The position numbers were made by a program, and so were the translations under genes. Under the pieces are notes generated by a model, which was not told the origin of the DNA, made no database searches, and saw only the letters and a list, made by a program, of their open reading frames with translations. A stretch of DNA of 64,000 nt from Prunus persica (lineage: Eukaryota; Streptophyta; Magnoliopsida; Rosales; Rosaceae): NCBI RefSeq assembly GCF_000346465.2, contig NC_034012.1, positions 551,246-615,245 on the forward strand, given 5' to 3'. Positions 9,926 through 23,402 of the stretch are shown piece by piece; position 1 is the stretch's first letter; each line of letters begins with the position of its first letter.

Positions 9926-11829
9926 CTATATGTGTGTGCGCGTGCGCGTGCGCGCATGTGAGTTGAATTTCATGCTACCATGATCATCATCAATTGGCAG
10001 GCTATCTGTATTCTAATCTAATACACACAAGAACCACCGCAGGTAGCTTGGCCTATCCTTCATCTTAGTAAGCCAAGTTAACACACCGCCCAATTACAAG
10101 TTGGATTTCAGATTTTGACAAAAATGGCGGTAAAAGCAATGATCTACGTTAAGAAAATACATAACTACACAGGTATGCAAGACAACTTTGATACTTGAAT
10201 TTTCTCTTTCCTTGGGATCTGGAGATGATGATATATCGAACTCATCAGTATCTTCGTCGTCTTTTAGTACGTAGAGATCATTTGGTTTTCGATTAGAGAA
10301 TCCAATTGCTATTGGACGTTGCATCTGAGTGGTGGCCGTAAATATTTGTTTAATAATATTCATATTTATAGATGGTATGAATGGGATTTGGAAAATGAAG
10401 GGCATTAATTTGGTCGAGTTCATTTTGTCTTCATGGTCAATATTGCATGTATCATCACATCACATCACATTCACATATAATATGTTGTGGTTGGTCTCGC
10501 ATTCTCTTTACCTATGTCGTCTGTTGTGTTTTCTTGTTGACATACATGATGCAAGCATCAAAAGTTCCCTTCTTTTCCTCTGTTGTTGATGTTTCTCATT
10601 TAGGTAAAGAAATTTCTCGGTGTGACCGTAACGCCATGTAGATTTATAATACTATTATGTAACAGTGTGATAATCGCAGGACAGACTTCAATTATACAAT
10701 ATTTATAACGTATTGATACATTATTAACAATATCGATATAAAATTGGACAAGAGCAAATAATTTTTTATGCTAAATGTGTTTGGTTTTTTATGAGTGACA
10801 TGAATGAAAAAGATTATGGGCCTTAGCAGGCCCAATTTAAAAGCTCAAATCCGAACTCCATCCATGCGGCCAAAACTATCTTTATGCTGGCAGCGGTGAA
10901 TTGGGTGAGGCAAAGAGAAAGCTTTATGTTTACAAGTTTAATATTCCAAGTGTCAAATGGGGGCAAAAGCACCAAATAGAATTTAATAGATTGAGAAAGA
11001 CTTCACTTGGAGTTGAGATAGAGAATAGACAACACAGAATCTTAAAAAGGGCATCGGCTTCCTTTTTCATTTTCGTACGTCACTGTCTTTACAAATTTGG
11101 GGACTCTTGCTTTGACACTTAGAATGGACCTGTAAATATTCAATAATGCAAGGTACACTTCTATAATATTAATATCACCTTCTTCTTCTTGAATCTTATT
11201 CGTCGCATGAGTTCCATGATGATCACTTATTTTACAACCCAAAATAATAGCCCACTAATTTTATTTATATTTATAATTAATCACTAAACAAAGGATTCGT
11301 GTTGTGTCCCATCGTTTTGAAAAAGAAAAATAAAAATTAATTCGTTCAACAATTGTCGTCCATGATATTAAAATTCATTATCTCCTTAACACTAAATATG
11401 TGTAAATCATAAATAAATAAATAAATAAATGTCCGTAAATCAAATTATTATAATTTAATAATTGATTTTTGTGAGTAACCAAGTTACACTGTAAATGCAT
11501 GCACCACAAAACCATAAACCAAAGACATTGTTTGTTGATTTCCTAAAAGATTAAACAAATTGATTCATTGACTTTTACATGTTGACCACGTTGTGGTTAT
11601 GTTATTTGGGACGGCACTAGGAATTCAAAGAACTTGAGGGGTCTAGGAAGGAAAGACAGCGCATCTAAAATTTCCAACGATTTCACATCTGAAGATGTTA
11701 GCCAATAGCCGTACACGTGTAACTCCCAGACCTAAATCACAAATCTGACGCTCATAAATCCATTTCGTATCACCACTTTATACTTTACAAGGGAATTTAG
11801 AAGTAGATTGTTGAATTTCGAGATTATTT
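9648..11829. other. intergenic, no gene recognised
   Basis: AT-rich spacer with microsatellites: (TA)n at about 9893-9922, a GTGCGC run near 9935-9956 and (AAAT)n near 11409-11430. A minus-strand frame at 10094-10423 contains an acidic stretch but has no recognisable family and was not called. Confidence 0.6.
9893..9956 (+). repeat. (TA)n followed by alternating GT/GC run
   Basis: About 15 TA units, then after a short gap a purine-pyrimidine alternating GTGTGTGCGCGTGCGCGTGC stretch, a potential Z-DNA-forming sequence. Confidence 0.85.
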
Positions 11830-12871
11830 TCGTTGTTTCCTTCTCTCTTCTTCCAGAAAACCAGTAACGAGAAGGACACTTTCACTCTATCTCCCTCTAT
11901 CTCTCTCTCCATTATTCGTGCGTGTTCGCCTCCTTCTCCTCTATTGGGCTTCCTCGCCTCTCTTTCACTCTGTCACTTCCCAGAACCAAGGAAACGAGGT
12001 CGGTCTCTCTCTCTCACTCTCTCTGTCTGGTGTTTTCGATCTTTGGGTTCAAATTTTTGTTTTCAGATTTAAATTTCAAGAGCTCCTCTGTATTCAGCTT
12101 TTATATTGTTGGAATTTTTTTCTCCACCGTTGCACTGTGTGTGTGTATTCTGCGTTTGTGTGTTTGAATCTTATGCGGTTGGCCAAGTTCTAATTTTTTA
12201 TAAATCTTTCATTGGGACAGTGAAATTTTGAAGACTTTTTCTTTTTTTTCTTTGGTGAAATTGGGGGTTTATATCTGAGCAATGCGAGTTCTACAGACTA
12301 GTGCGTATTTGGTTTAGTCTGAAAATGGAAACTTTTAGGAGTTGGTGGTGTTTAATTAACTATGGGTTACTTCTTTGCCTTGAAATGGAATTTTTCTTCT
12401 TCTCTTTTTACTCACTTTACAAGCTAGGAAGTGATCAGTATGGTGGAAGTTATTGAAATTAAGTTTATCCCAAAAGGTTTGTCATTGATGGTTGAATTGC
12501 CCGTTGGCCAAAATGTGGAATGTTGTCTTTCTTAACTAGTGCTTGCAGTCACACCCTGTGGTGGAGTGTGTTTGAAAGCTGCCTATTTGATTGCAAACAA
12601 AAGTGGGGCATGTACCAGTACTACTAAAATGCCCGTTCCAGAAACTAGGCCTCTCTTTCATTTTGTCCTTTACCGTGCCACAAGGGCAGTTGAGGTTTTA
12701 GCGTCTTCTACCTTAGTCTCTGTAGTGTGAAATGACAGAACAATTCTCACTTTATATTTCAATTACCTTCCCCAAGTATCATAAGGTGTTTTGTATTTTT
12801 CAGGTGACGATCATTTTGCGTCAGATACATGTATGTTTTAACCTATTGAGCAAAAGTAAGTTAGAACAGTC
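11830..12871 (+). other. probable 5' leader and leader intron of the CDP-DAG synthase gene
   Basis: CT-rich leader-like sequence at 11830-12010, then T-rich intron-like sequence to a TTTTTCAG acceptor near 12803, followed by about 70 bases to the ATG. This is inferred from composition and splice signals only. Confidence 0.5.
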
Positions 12872-15800
12872 ATGCAAAGAGATAATGGTACCGGAAGCCC
12901 ATCAGCCCCAAGGTCCCCAACTGCTCGACTTCGGCATCGTAGACGCTCAGCTGAGGTTTGTTAACTTGGATACTTCGTTATTTTTTTTCATTCTAATGGA
13001 ATGGACTGTATAGTTTCATTTTGTATGAATCTATTCTTTCTCTAAAAAATTATTTGTGACAAAATGAATTTGTCTAGAAGTTTAATTAGTGGATAGAGAG
13101 TACACATATAATTTTCTCCTAAATCTTTTTTTCTTACTTTTTCCTGATTTTGTAACTAATCATGTGCTTGTTCTTAAATTAGGGGCTTAAATAGTTATTT
13201 AGATACAATAACGGGCATTTGTTTTGAGCCCTTTTGGAACAAAAAATACAGAAAAAGAAACCATTTGCTGTATTAGATGTGCATGCTTGAGATTAATTGG
13301 GTAATACTTAGTCATTTTATTTTCTTTATGGCTGCAGGCTCTCCCGGATGTTGGTAAAACAAATGGAGGCAATTTACTTGTTAATGACCGTAATAAATAC
13401 AGGTCAATGTTGATTCGTGCATACTCTTCTGTTTGGATGATCGGAGGGTTTGCACTGATTATATATCTGGGCCATCTCTGTATCACTGCCATGGTGGTGG
13501 TTATCCAAATCTTTATGGCAAAGGAGCTGTTTAATCTACTCAGGAAAGCTCATGAAGATAGGCACCTCCCAGGATTCAGGCTGTTAAATTGGTCAGAATA
13601 GTAGTATTTAGTTGTGTCTAGTGTTTTATTCCCCAGAAAGCAGTACACATGTTTTTTATATGTGTTACTAAAATATTATTTGATTTCAAATTTTCTGCTC
13701 AGGCACTTTTTCTTCACTGCAATGCTGTTTGTTTACGGTCGCATACTCAGTCAACGGCTTGTCAACACTGTAACTTCAGATAAATTTTTATATCAGCTTG
13801 TGAGCAGTCTTATCAAGTATCATATGGTCGTCTGTTATTTCTTGTACATTGCAGGTTAGTTACACATGTTATTCTTTGTTTTTATATAAAGTACTTCTCT
13901 GCATCGCGTATTTTGAATTGAAGTGAAATTAGCATTTCGTTGGGCTTGCCTCTTTTTGATCATCATCCAACTACATATTTGATGTGCACAATGACTTCAT
14001 TGTTTGTGAATTTTCGTTTTGTTGGTGTTTTTCCTTTGCCCTCTTTTATTTTTAAGTACTCCAATTCTGATACTGATATTATTCCTTTCCCCAAAATTGG
14101 GTTCAGGTTTTATGTGGTTCATTCTTACATTGAAGAAGAAGATGTACAAGTATCAATTTGGCCAGTATGCATGGACGCACATGATTCTAATTACAGTGTT
14201 TACACAGTCATCTTTCTTTGTAGCCAACATTTTTGAAGGAATTTTCTGGTAATTTAACTTTCTGAAGGAACAACATTTCAACACACATTACCTTTTTTCT
14301 TTTTCTTTTTTTAAATTGCTTTCCCTGACGCAAAGGAAAATTTGATGCAGGTTTCTTCTTCCAGCATCACTTATAGTAATCAATGACATTGCTGCTTATA
14401 TCTGCGGTTTCTTCTTTGGAAAAACCCCTCTGATCAAGATATCTCCAAAGAAAACTTGGGAGGGATTCATTGGAGCATCTATTACAACTATAATATCAGC
14501 ATTTTTGGTGAGCTTGTTATTTAACTTGGTGATAATAAATAGACTTCAGTTTTTCTTACATAAAATTGAAACCATAGTTTCAGTTATATTGGGGTTGTAG
14601 CCCATTCTTTAAGGTCTGTGCCAAGGGTAATGTCCAATGTGGATCTAGCATGATAACATTTTATAGGTCTTATCCTCCAATAAAATAATGTTTTGATTTG
14701 ACTGGGAGTGCCACGATAATTGGTCACAGTACATCTCAACTTATTGCGATGTGTGTTTTGCCAATTCTTTTTTACTGTTGCAACACCCACATCACACCAA
14801 TCATAGGACGTGTTTAAAAGGTTTTCCCGAGTGACTTATCAAACCTAAAGTTTTCCCCTTTTGAATTCAAAATTAACTTGTACACCCTAAAGTTTTTGGT
14901 TGCATGCTTGAACCAAATGTACGATGTTCCTGGGATGTATACACATTCACTATAAGCTCCACGAGAGTTGATAATCTTCTTGTTATATCAATTTGAGTTA
15001 TATGAACATGGTATGTACTTTTGTATGTGCAGCTTGCAAATATCATGGGTCGTTTCCAGTGGCTAACATGTCCGAGAAAGGTAATAATTTTGATGAAATA
15101 TAAAACCCATTGATTTTGGGAAAGAAATAGAGTTTCAGTTATAGTAGCTTATATGTTGATACACTTGCAGGATTTATCAACTGGTTGGCTTGATTGTGAT
15201 CCTGGTCCATTGTTTAAGCCAGAATATTATACCTTTCCAGAATGGCTCCAACCATGGGTGAGTGAAGTGACATTTATTGATTCTGCAATTACATGAAACC
15301 AGACCAGTTTGTGTATAGTAGTAAACCATGGTCCGTGGTATTTCTTTCAACTGAGTTCTTTGTGCTGGAGATCAGATATTTGACTTGTTTTTCACTTTTT
15401 CATGGTGAAGTCATAATTTTGTCAAAGAAATTGCTCATATCCCATATAACATGCATCTGCATTTATGCCTTTTGTATATAATAATTAGTATCTACAGTAT
15501 GTGCTTTATCCTCTTATTCTGATAAGATATTTGTATCCGACCAGGCACATGTATATCTTGAGATTGCGCAGCATCCGGGAGCTATTTGTGTTTCCTTGTC
15601 TGGTGTAGATGAATAATAATGATGTTCTCAAGTGAAACTTGTTCTTTTTTCCCTTGCACGTTGATAAATTTTGGGCTAAGACTGCTGTTGTACAATGCTA
15701 TTCATTGTCGTCTGTTCTGAAGCTTGCCATATAATTAAATCTTTATTCTATGACTGTTATTCTGTCTGTGGTTCAGCATATTTCCTCCTATTAACAATTC

Positions 15801-16777
15801 GAAGATGAACTCTTAATGCACAGACTTGGTTATATAAAAGCTATGCGTGCAATTGAATTAGGCTATTTCAATCTTGAACTATAAATTCAGAGGTGTAATA
15901 ATAATATTTACTGTCTTTTGTGTTGCAGTTTCCTTGGAAAGGGATCTCGATTTTGCCAGTTCAATGGCATGCTCTATGTCTTGGGTTGTTTTCATCAATA
16001 ATAGCACCTTTCGGAGGTTTCTTTGCAAGTGGTTTCAAAAGAGCTTTTAAAGTCAAGGTTTGCTTTTGATGTTTTAATTTTGACTGATGCAATTATGTAT
16101 AGTAAGTGTCAATTGTTCAACATTATTTTAAATAATTTTTCCCATTTGTTATAGGATTTTGGAGACAGTATCCCTGGACATGGTGGAATCACAGACAGAA
16201 TGGATTGCCAGGTAAGTTTTTTTTTACTAAGATAATAAAAGAGCACTTCAAATTGTTCTTTGGTACTTCGAATGTGGCACTAGTGTATTGTTGCTTCCAC
16301 TTCCCACATTTATGAAACTACTTGAAGCTGTCTTATGTTGACTCTTTTGTCCTTAATAATGGAATTTTAAACGTTTCTTGTATTCTATGTTGTGGGGTCT
16401 TCTTACCCTTGTGTTTGGCTTCAAACATGGTTCTTTGTCAATGATTTAACTGCTGTCTCCATTTGTGCGCTTCTGTAATTGACATTGTTTTATCTTGCAG
16501 ATGGTAATGGCTATATTTGCTTACATCTATCATCAGTCGTTTATTGTGCCTCAAAGCCTCTCAGTTGAAATGATCATAGACCAGGTATTGTTTTTACAAG
16601 TGTCACGCATAATTTTGTTCTTGGCTTTATTTTGCTAATGAACTAGAAGTAATTCCAATTGCATTGACATTTTTTCTTCTTCTGCAAATATAGATTTTGA
16701 TGAACCTCACCGTTGAGCAGCAGCAAGTTCTCTTTGAGAGGCTTAAACAAGTGTTACAGGATAGGCTGGTTGGATAA
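12872..16777 (+). CDS. CDS1: phosphatidate cytidylyltransferase (CDP-diacylglycerol synthase)
   Basis: Makes CDP-diacylglycerol from phosphatidic acid and CTP in the ER membrane, feeding synthesis of phosphatidylinositol and phosphatidylglycerol. Eleven coding exons: 12872-12955, 13338-13591, 13703-13854, 14107-14248, 14351-14507, 15033-15080, 15171-15257, 15929-16057, 16155-16211, 16501-16584, 16694-16777. All junctions are GT-AG and in phase. The product starts [16 protein letters not shown] with a basic RLRHRRRS stretch, then a series of membrane segments from [14 protein letters not shown] onward. The family signature is clear: [20 protein letters not shown] followed by GITDRMD, with [12 protein letters not shown] upstream. 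The start lies in a frame different from the longer open frame at 12732-13013 and was chosen by homology. CT-rich sequence near 11830-12010 looks like a 5' leader exon, with a leader intron ending near 12803. Confidence 0.95.
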
Positions 16778-17005
16778 TCGTGTGAATAACCTGTATTTGT
16801 GTCATCACTCCTCTCCCTTGCATGTTTGTACATGTTGGCACAGAGAGGGAACCCAAAAAAAAAAAAATTATATTTTGTAAATGGTGGTGTTCTGTTTTCG
16901 TAGAGCAACCCCATTAGGTTGGAGGCATTCTTCTGTGCGCAAACCCTGTATAGTGTCTCTTTGTCTTTTAATATACATGAACTCTAGATGGAAGTGACCC
17001 TTCTT

Positions 17006-17038
17006 TTTCTCCCTCCCTCCCTCCCTCCCTCCCTCCCT
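17006..17038 (+). repeat. (CCCT)n microsatellite
   Basis: About eight CTCC-type tetranucleotide units in the 3' flank of the CDP-DAG synthase gene. Confidence 0.9.
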
Positions 17039-17670
17039 TTGATGCGCCTTTTGATGGATTGATTATTAGTTTATATGCCCACTGCAAAAATGGGTGTTTT
17101 ATGACCAACATTGTATTTTGCTTTTTCTAAATTTTGATGGAATTTCGTTTAGAAAGCATATTGGTGTTACTTGTATGCCTTATCATGTTTCCAAACGCGT
17201 CACCCATATTCTAATTAAGCCCTCTTCTTACACAAGAAAAGTTAAAGAATCATTGGAAGTTCCAGAGCACAAAACAAAACCATAGTGGCAAAAGAATCAT
17301 GTTAAAGCAATGAGCGGCAAAAGAATACTTGGATGCTTGCGATGTCCAATCCACTACAATCAAAAATCATGATTCTCTCAATTTCTGTAACAAACACCTG
17401 ACAGAATCATAGTTTGGCTTTCAAATTGAAAAACAAAAAATATTAAGCCATCTTGTCTGACACGACAGTAAAGAGCTTATAGATATGTTACATGTCCTAC
17501 TTTTACAACGAAAATTAAGACAATATCCCATCTAAAATAATAGAAACAAAACTTCTTCTTGGCCCATCTAGAAAGTGAAACAAATAGATTGTCCCTGTTG
17601 TTTGCTTACATTCTGAAACTGTGAAGATGTCTCAACTGAAGCTATATGCCTGCCATTTGCTTCAAACATC

Positions 17671-19099
17671 TCATTGGGTTTTCGGTTTTTCAATCTTCAC
17701 ATAGGGCAAAACCCCCATAAAATGAACTACTTTGGGGCCCCACCCTCGTTGCTGAGCCCGGCAAAACATCAAGAAAGTGTTTGCAAAGTAGGAATTAAAA
17801 CCCATGAACAAATGCCACAAGGCATGACCTTGCGGGTTAATGGTCCAACTGGATATCTCTTCGCAGTAAACATTATCACAGAGCCAACACAAACTCCCTA
17901 TAAGAAGGGTGGCAACATACAGCTTTGCAATCCTCTTAGCAGACAAGTCTTGGGTGTATATATAATACTTGTACATTCGAGGAATGCAGAGGAGGCACAA
18001 GATCACATAGTGCACCTTAAAGCCAATTTCAAAACGAGCCACAGAATGAACAGCAGCAAAAACAGCACCATAGAGGAAGAGGAAGATGGGCATTGTACTG
18101 CGATAGTGCCAATCTGGGGAGTAGAGGATATACATGTAAAGGAGCATCTCCCAAACCATAGGAGTCTCATCGCTCTGCTGTTGCCTGGAAATATATATCA
18201 AACAAATCTTCAGACATCAATTTTCATAGCAACTATTTAGTCAGGAAGAGAAAATTTCATAATAAAGTTTGACAGACTGAGTAACAAATACACCTATGAG
18301 GCAGAGAAGTCGTCCGCATAAAGCCTGCATACCTAATGCAGACGCGCATGTGTGTGTGTGTGTTCATTCTTCAAGAAAGCTAACACCAATATCATTAGCT
18401 ACCCAGAATATATTTAATGAAGCATCTCAATAACATGAATTCTTCTATGTTTCTCAAACATTACGGATCATTGCAATTTTCCCCAGTCCATAGAAGACTA
18501 CATTTGCTGCAACTAACCAACTCAACCTAAAACACTTTTGGGTGCATGAATTATACTTATCTACAGTATCCATAGAAAATTTATTTATAGAAGAGAGAAG
18601 GAAACAATCAAATAAAAATATTTGCGACTCTCCATGTGAAAGTTGTTCGCTTCACATTGGGAGTTACTGCTAAAATGCTTATAATACTCATAAAAGTCTA
18701 ATATACACATGTCATTCACGTTTTCCAATTAAGACTCTTCTATCAACACATCATAGTTACTCTAATTCTAGCTTGAGAATCCGAGTTCAGCCAATGATCC
18801 ATTCATTTAAATTTCTAGAACAAGTAAACTCAGAATAATACTTACACATGCTGCAACGTGGCATGGTATAACATGCTTCCAATGGCAAGAATCATATTAG
18901 ATATGTGAAGAATGCTGAATCTCTTCTCAAACCGCTGCCTTAAGACATTTATAAGCCCAATGAGCGCCAAAAGAATGCTTGGGATGTTTGATAAAGTGTT
19001 GAAAAATTCCGCAATATAAGAAGAGTAGGCATAATTCTTCTCGCAACATTCAATCGTGGATGTGACAGGACCCCAGAAGCTTGATCCGGTATCAGCCAT
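17671..19099 (-). CDS. alkaline ceramidase (ACER type)
   Basis: Hydrolyses ceramides to sphingoid base and fatty acid in the ER/Golgi membrane. Two coding exons on the minus strand, 18846-19099 and 17671-18184, give 255 residues, the usual length for plant ACERs. The start is the ATG of MADTGSSFWGPVTSTIECCE. The family features are in order: ECCEKNYAYSSYIAEFFNTL at the N-terminus, LYHATLQHVQQQSDETPMVW across the splice junction, several hydrophobic membrane segments, and HALWHLFMGFNSY near the C-terminus. The His residues in these motifs are the known zinc ligands of the CREST superfamily. A 5' leader exon probably lies near 19975-20150, separated by a leader intron. The gene converges on the CDP-DAG synthase gene. 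Confidence 0.93.
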
Positions 19100-22000
19100 T
19101 CCTCTTTCTATGTTCTGTATATATTGAACCAGGTCTTGTTATCCAGAAAGTTGCAGAGTTCACAAAACCTGCACACCATACACCTGCACAAGATAATATT
19201 CTAAGCAACCAGGCAACTTGATTCAAATAATACAAAAAGGAAATAAGAAACATAAGAACACAGTTCGGATAGAGATGGTATAATAAAATTTACCACAAAC
19301 AGAACAGTATGGCAAAAACCATGTTCATCAAACGATGCATATTCAATCAAAGCATAAAATTAATATCCTAAAACCAATCAAAGATTCTAAAAATTGCATT
19401 ATGCATTAAGTGCACGCGACATTGTAACTGGTTTTAACTGCATAATTTAACCACACATCTTAAAAACACCTCTTAAATCAAAACAATGGTTACATATTTC
19501 ATGAACGTTCACATCTCAAAAACTCTCGAGTGCATGGTTTAAACATCGATCTATACAACAATATGAAAATAAACCATGGCAATGAAAACCAGCTAATTTC
19601 CAACCGGTGGGTCTGTTGGCATTATATTCGCAAATAGCCCACACTCCACGAAGGTAGAATCAGATCCCACATAACAAATCCTTAAACCTGATTAGACCAA
19701 CATCATTATTCTCAGGAACACAAGAAATACCAGCAATACAATCAATATTCGAAAATAATAAGATCCAATCTAACCATTAAGTAATCTCAGAAAAAATGAA
19801 AGCCAAACTCAACCATTACCCATGACCTATGAATCCATGAACGTGCTCAAAAGCTCGAAAGCCACAAACGAATCGATACAAAAAAAGAACACAAAAGCCA
19901 GATACATGGTATAACCTACTGTATAATGGAATAGTATATTTATGTGCTGTGCATATAAAGTACCAAAACGCACCGTCTGGGCTGAAAGAGATCTCATTCC
20001 TTCTTCTCTGGTAGGCTTGGTGAGTCCGTATGTCTCCCTCTCCAAATTTCAATGACAAAAGGGATGGCTTGTGGTGGTGATGAGGGCAAGAGGCTCAGAA
20101 TTTCTTTTCGGCGTTCGAGGCAGAAAGAGACCGAGTCTGCTTCTTGTGTTTCTTTTCTTTCTTTTTTCTATTTTTATTCTTTTCCAGTTTTATTTGATTT
20201 TTCATTTTTAATGGTTTGGATTATTTTTGAGTTCTTGGCCGGGCCAGTGCCGACAAAAAACGAAGGCCCATCGTAACCCAGCTCATCCTATAGCCTCAAA
20301 TTTTTGGTCCAAGCTGAAACCCTTGTTAGGTTACTAAATGGGCTTTAGATTTCAATAAGTCCACTTAACTTGGTTACAATTTTGGGCCTACAAACTATAT
20401 TATTTTTAAGCACCTTAAAAAGAAACCCTATACATTTGATTTTTTTTATTAAATTTTTTTTAATAGGGAAAAGCCCTACAGATTTGATTAGTCAAGTTGT
20501 AATGAATATTTTAACCTAAAATTAGTGATAAAAAATAATAGGGAATGACAATAGTCAACTCTTATATAGATGTATTGGTAAAATAATATACTCTTAAGGC
20601 GAAACTTCCATGTAACGAGTACATTATTAAGTAAAATGTAACCGATAATTCTCAAGTATTGATCTTTCAACTTTGTAAGAAGGTGCTCTTTACAAGTTAG
20701 TTTTTAATAATAATGTATTGGAAGCTGAATCAATAACAATGTTTAGAACTCATCTTCAATTTTTTTTTTAATAAAAAAGTCCTACTTTAGTATATAGAAG
20801 GGCCAATGTATGAATGAAAAATAACTTTATGTAACAAAGATAAGTTTAAAAATAAAGTCATTATCAAATGCTTCCCACTAATAAAGGGTTACCTTTATAT
20901 AAAAATACATTTTCATTTATAAAAAACCAAAAGATAGAGGGATTAGGCCAACATGATTAATGCATCTACCTCAAAAAACAGTCGTATACACAATCTTAAA
21001 CATGCATTAACAGAACTCATATATCATTTTTATCAGATTTGTCGTTCAATGATGAGAAAATGAGACAAATTTCCTTAAAACTTGATATGTACAAGTACCA
21101 AATGGAAGTACTCGGTGGAAGGATTTCCAGCATAATATTTATTTTTTTCTTGGCCATAAATAGACAATGAAATTGACTGATAGTAAACTAGTAGTACCTA
21201 CATACGGTCTCTTTTGGTCCAATGGAAATAGATAACCAAGTTGCTTTATATTTATATTTTAAAAAGAAATAAAATATAAAACGCACGTGTTTATCAAACT
21301 TCAAAAGTAAGTTTGTCTTGTCAATAAATGTTGGTTGAGTTAGTAAGGATCGTTCTCTTTATTATCAATATCCAAGTTTAGGTCTCCGACTATCGACAAT
21401 CTTTTTTTAAATAAAAAATTTATAAAAATCATAAATAAATAAAAATTCCCTCTATAGGTCATCAAAAAGACGTTGATATGCTATAACTCTTGAATGACAC
21501 TGGTTTTCTCACTCGAAAAGTAAGTTTGCCTTTTTATCTTCCTTTGGCGGCTATAATGTGATTGGATATGTCACTTTACCTGTTAACAATTTCAACAAGG
21601 TCACGGTTTTCTTGATTATTATTGTTGTTGTTTTTATTATATATAGATTACATTGGTTTGGATTTAGAAAAAGAAGTATTAGGGTTCAATGCATGTAGAC
21701 ATGTTTGGGTTCATTGAACCTGGACATTTCGGAGCACCATTAATGGTTTCAGCTTCCGTTTTCCACATTTTCCACATCCAAGATGTAGGATGACGTAGTT
21801 GGCAGACTGAGGCACGTGTGAGAAAACTGTGGCCCACATGCTTCTGTACACTAGGAAGGAAGGGCCAAATTGGTCCATTGTCTAACACATCATAGAAGTA
21901 ATATTTTTATTTCATATTTTTATATTATATGATGTGGTATGTTTATATCATATGCCACATCAATTAAATGAATGAAATGTATTTTAATAAAGAAAGTTTA

Positions 22001-23402
22001 ATTAATAATTTTTTTAATAAATCATAAAAGAAAAGAAAATGTTAAATATATTTAACTGATATGGTTGTCTACCTGATTTGTTACGTAAAATAGTATAAGA
22101 ATGTGATATACAAATATGGTAATAGTGGTATTATTCATATCATATATGCACCACTCCACTCTACACATATCAAAAACTCTACAATTTCGAAACTAGCTAT
22201 ACGTTTGCCTAAATAATCAAAGCTCCTCATCCATCATTGCCAACTTGAAAACTGTAACTAATAGTAAAACCAAAAAATTATAACCCCTAAGGAACAAACC
22301 ACCAAGGAAAACAAAGGAAAACTATGTTCTACCTTACTAAACTTAGCATATTCTATTCCATTTCTCATGCATAGTTGTTAGTGCTGTCATAGGGTTATCT
22401 TTTGGTTTGACTCTTATGTATCATCATTAAATTTGTGACATTGCAAAAGATTAGTCAACTCGAGAATCATTAAGAAATTTAATGTGATTAAAGGAATACA
22501 TTTATCTTGTCTTTTTATTTTATTTTATGTACAAACCAATTGATACTGAAACGGAATCAAAAAATCTAAATTGAATCTACCTCTATAGATTATTCACTAA
22601 CGTCCTCAATAATTTAAGTTGCTATAAGAAATAGTCATCGACGTTGGCTTGAAAAATAATTAATACAAGTTGTATACGTGATAAATATAGTTATCTCCCA
22701 AATTTAATTATTAAATGAAGTGTTTTTCATTTAATGCAATGCAATTTAATTGGACGTGAAATGGTGACCAAATCAAAATCCAATTAAGTCCTCTGAACTA
22801 AATTGTTAATTTAAACTAATCCACGGTTTCCTCATGAGTATTGTATTTCGTACACAAATCCTTGTATATCTCTCACACACTCTCTTCCTCGTCCACAGAA
22901 AAAGCAATACAGAAAACGGAACGGGGACGTGAAAAGGGGCAGATTCATTTGAAAAGAACGCGATCAAGCCCACATACATCAACACCCCCCCCAAATGCAA
23001 AGTCGCGCACTCATAACTGGTATGAGACGTTGCTATAAATAATGCACAGCGGCGTTTAGCTCTTCACATCATGTCATCATCTTCATTCCCCACTTGTGTC
23101 TTTTATGTAAACACCATGAACACAATATGACAACACTATAGAGCAAACACCCCAATTACCTTTCCCCCTCGTTATCTCTATATATGTATTTATTAAAAAC
23201 AAGAAAAAGAAACCCACAAATCGTATCATTCACTTGAAACGTTTTCTCACAAAAGTGAAAGTGGATAGCTGATTGCTGATTGGGAGCTAACCCATTAAGG
23301 GAGCAGAGCAAAGCAACCAAAAAGGGGAAGAAGAAAGCAAGGAAGTTGATAGCCAAGCTTGCTAGCAATAGGCTATATAGCATTAGAATTTAGAGAATTA
23401 AA
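19100..23402. other. ACER leader region, then a gene-free AT-rich spacer
   Basis: 19100-20150 holds the probable leader intron and leader exon of the ceramidase gene. From about 20280 to 23000 there is very AT-rich sequence with no frame that looks coding and no recognisable transposon protein. 22850-23402 is the promoter side of the DUF506 gene, with TATATAT-containing sequence near 23178 and GCTATATAGC near 23370. Confidence 0.6.

Noticed and set aside
10094..10423. Minus-strand frame with acidic stretch
   Set aside because: No recognisable domain, no partner exon, and an AT-rich non-coding context.
12732..13013. Frame starting MTEQFSLYIS over the first CDP-DAG synthase exon
   Set aside because: The family N-terminus is in another frame, starting at 12872 and joining the next exon in phase.
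20052..20276. Plus-strand frame at 20.1 kb
   Set aside because: Antisense to the probable leader of the ceramidase gene; no conserved content.
21679..21888. Minus-strand frame in the 20-23 kb spacer
   Set aside because: Isolated, no ATG context or family match, surrounded by AT-rich non-coding DNA.
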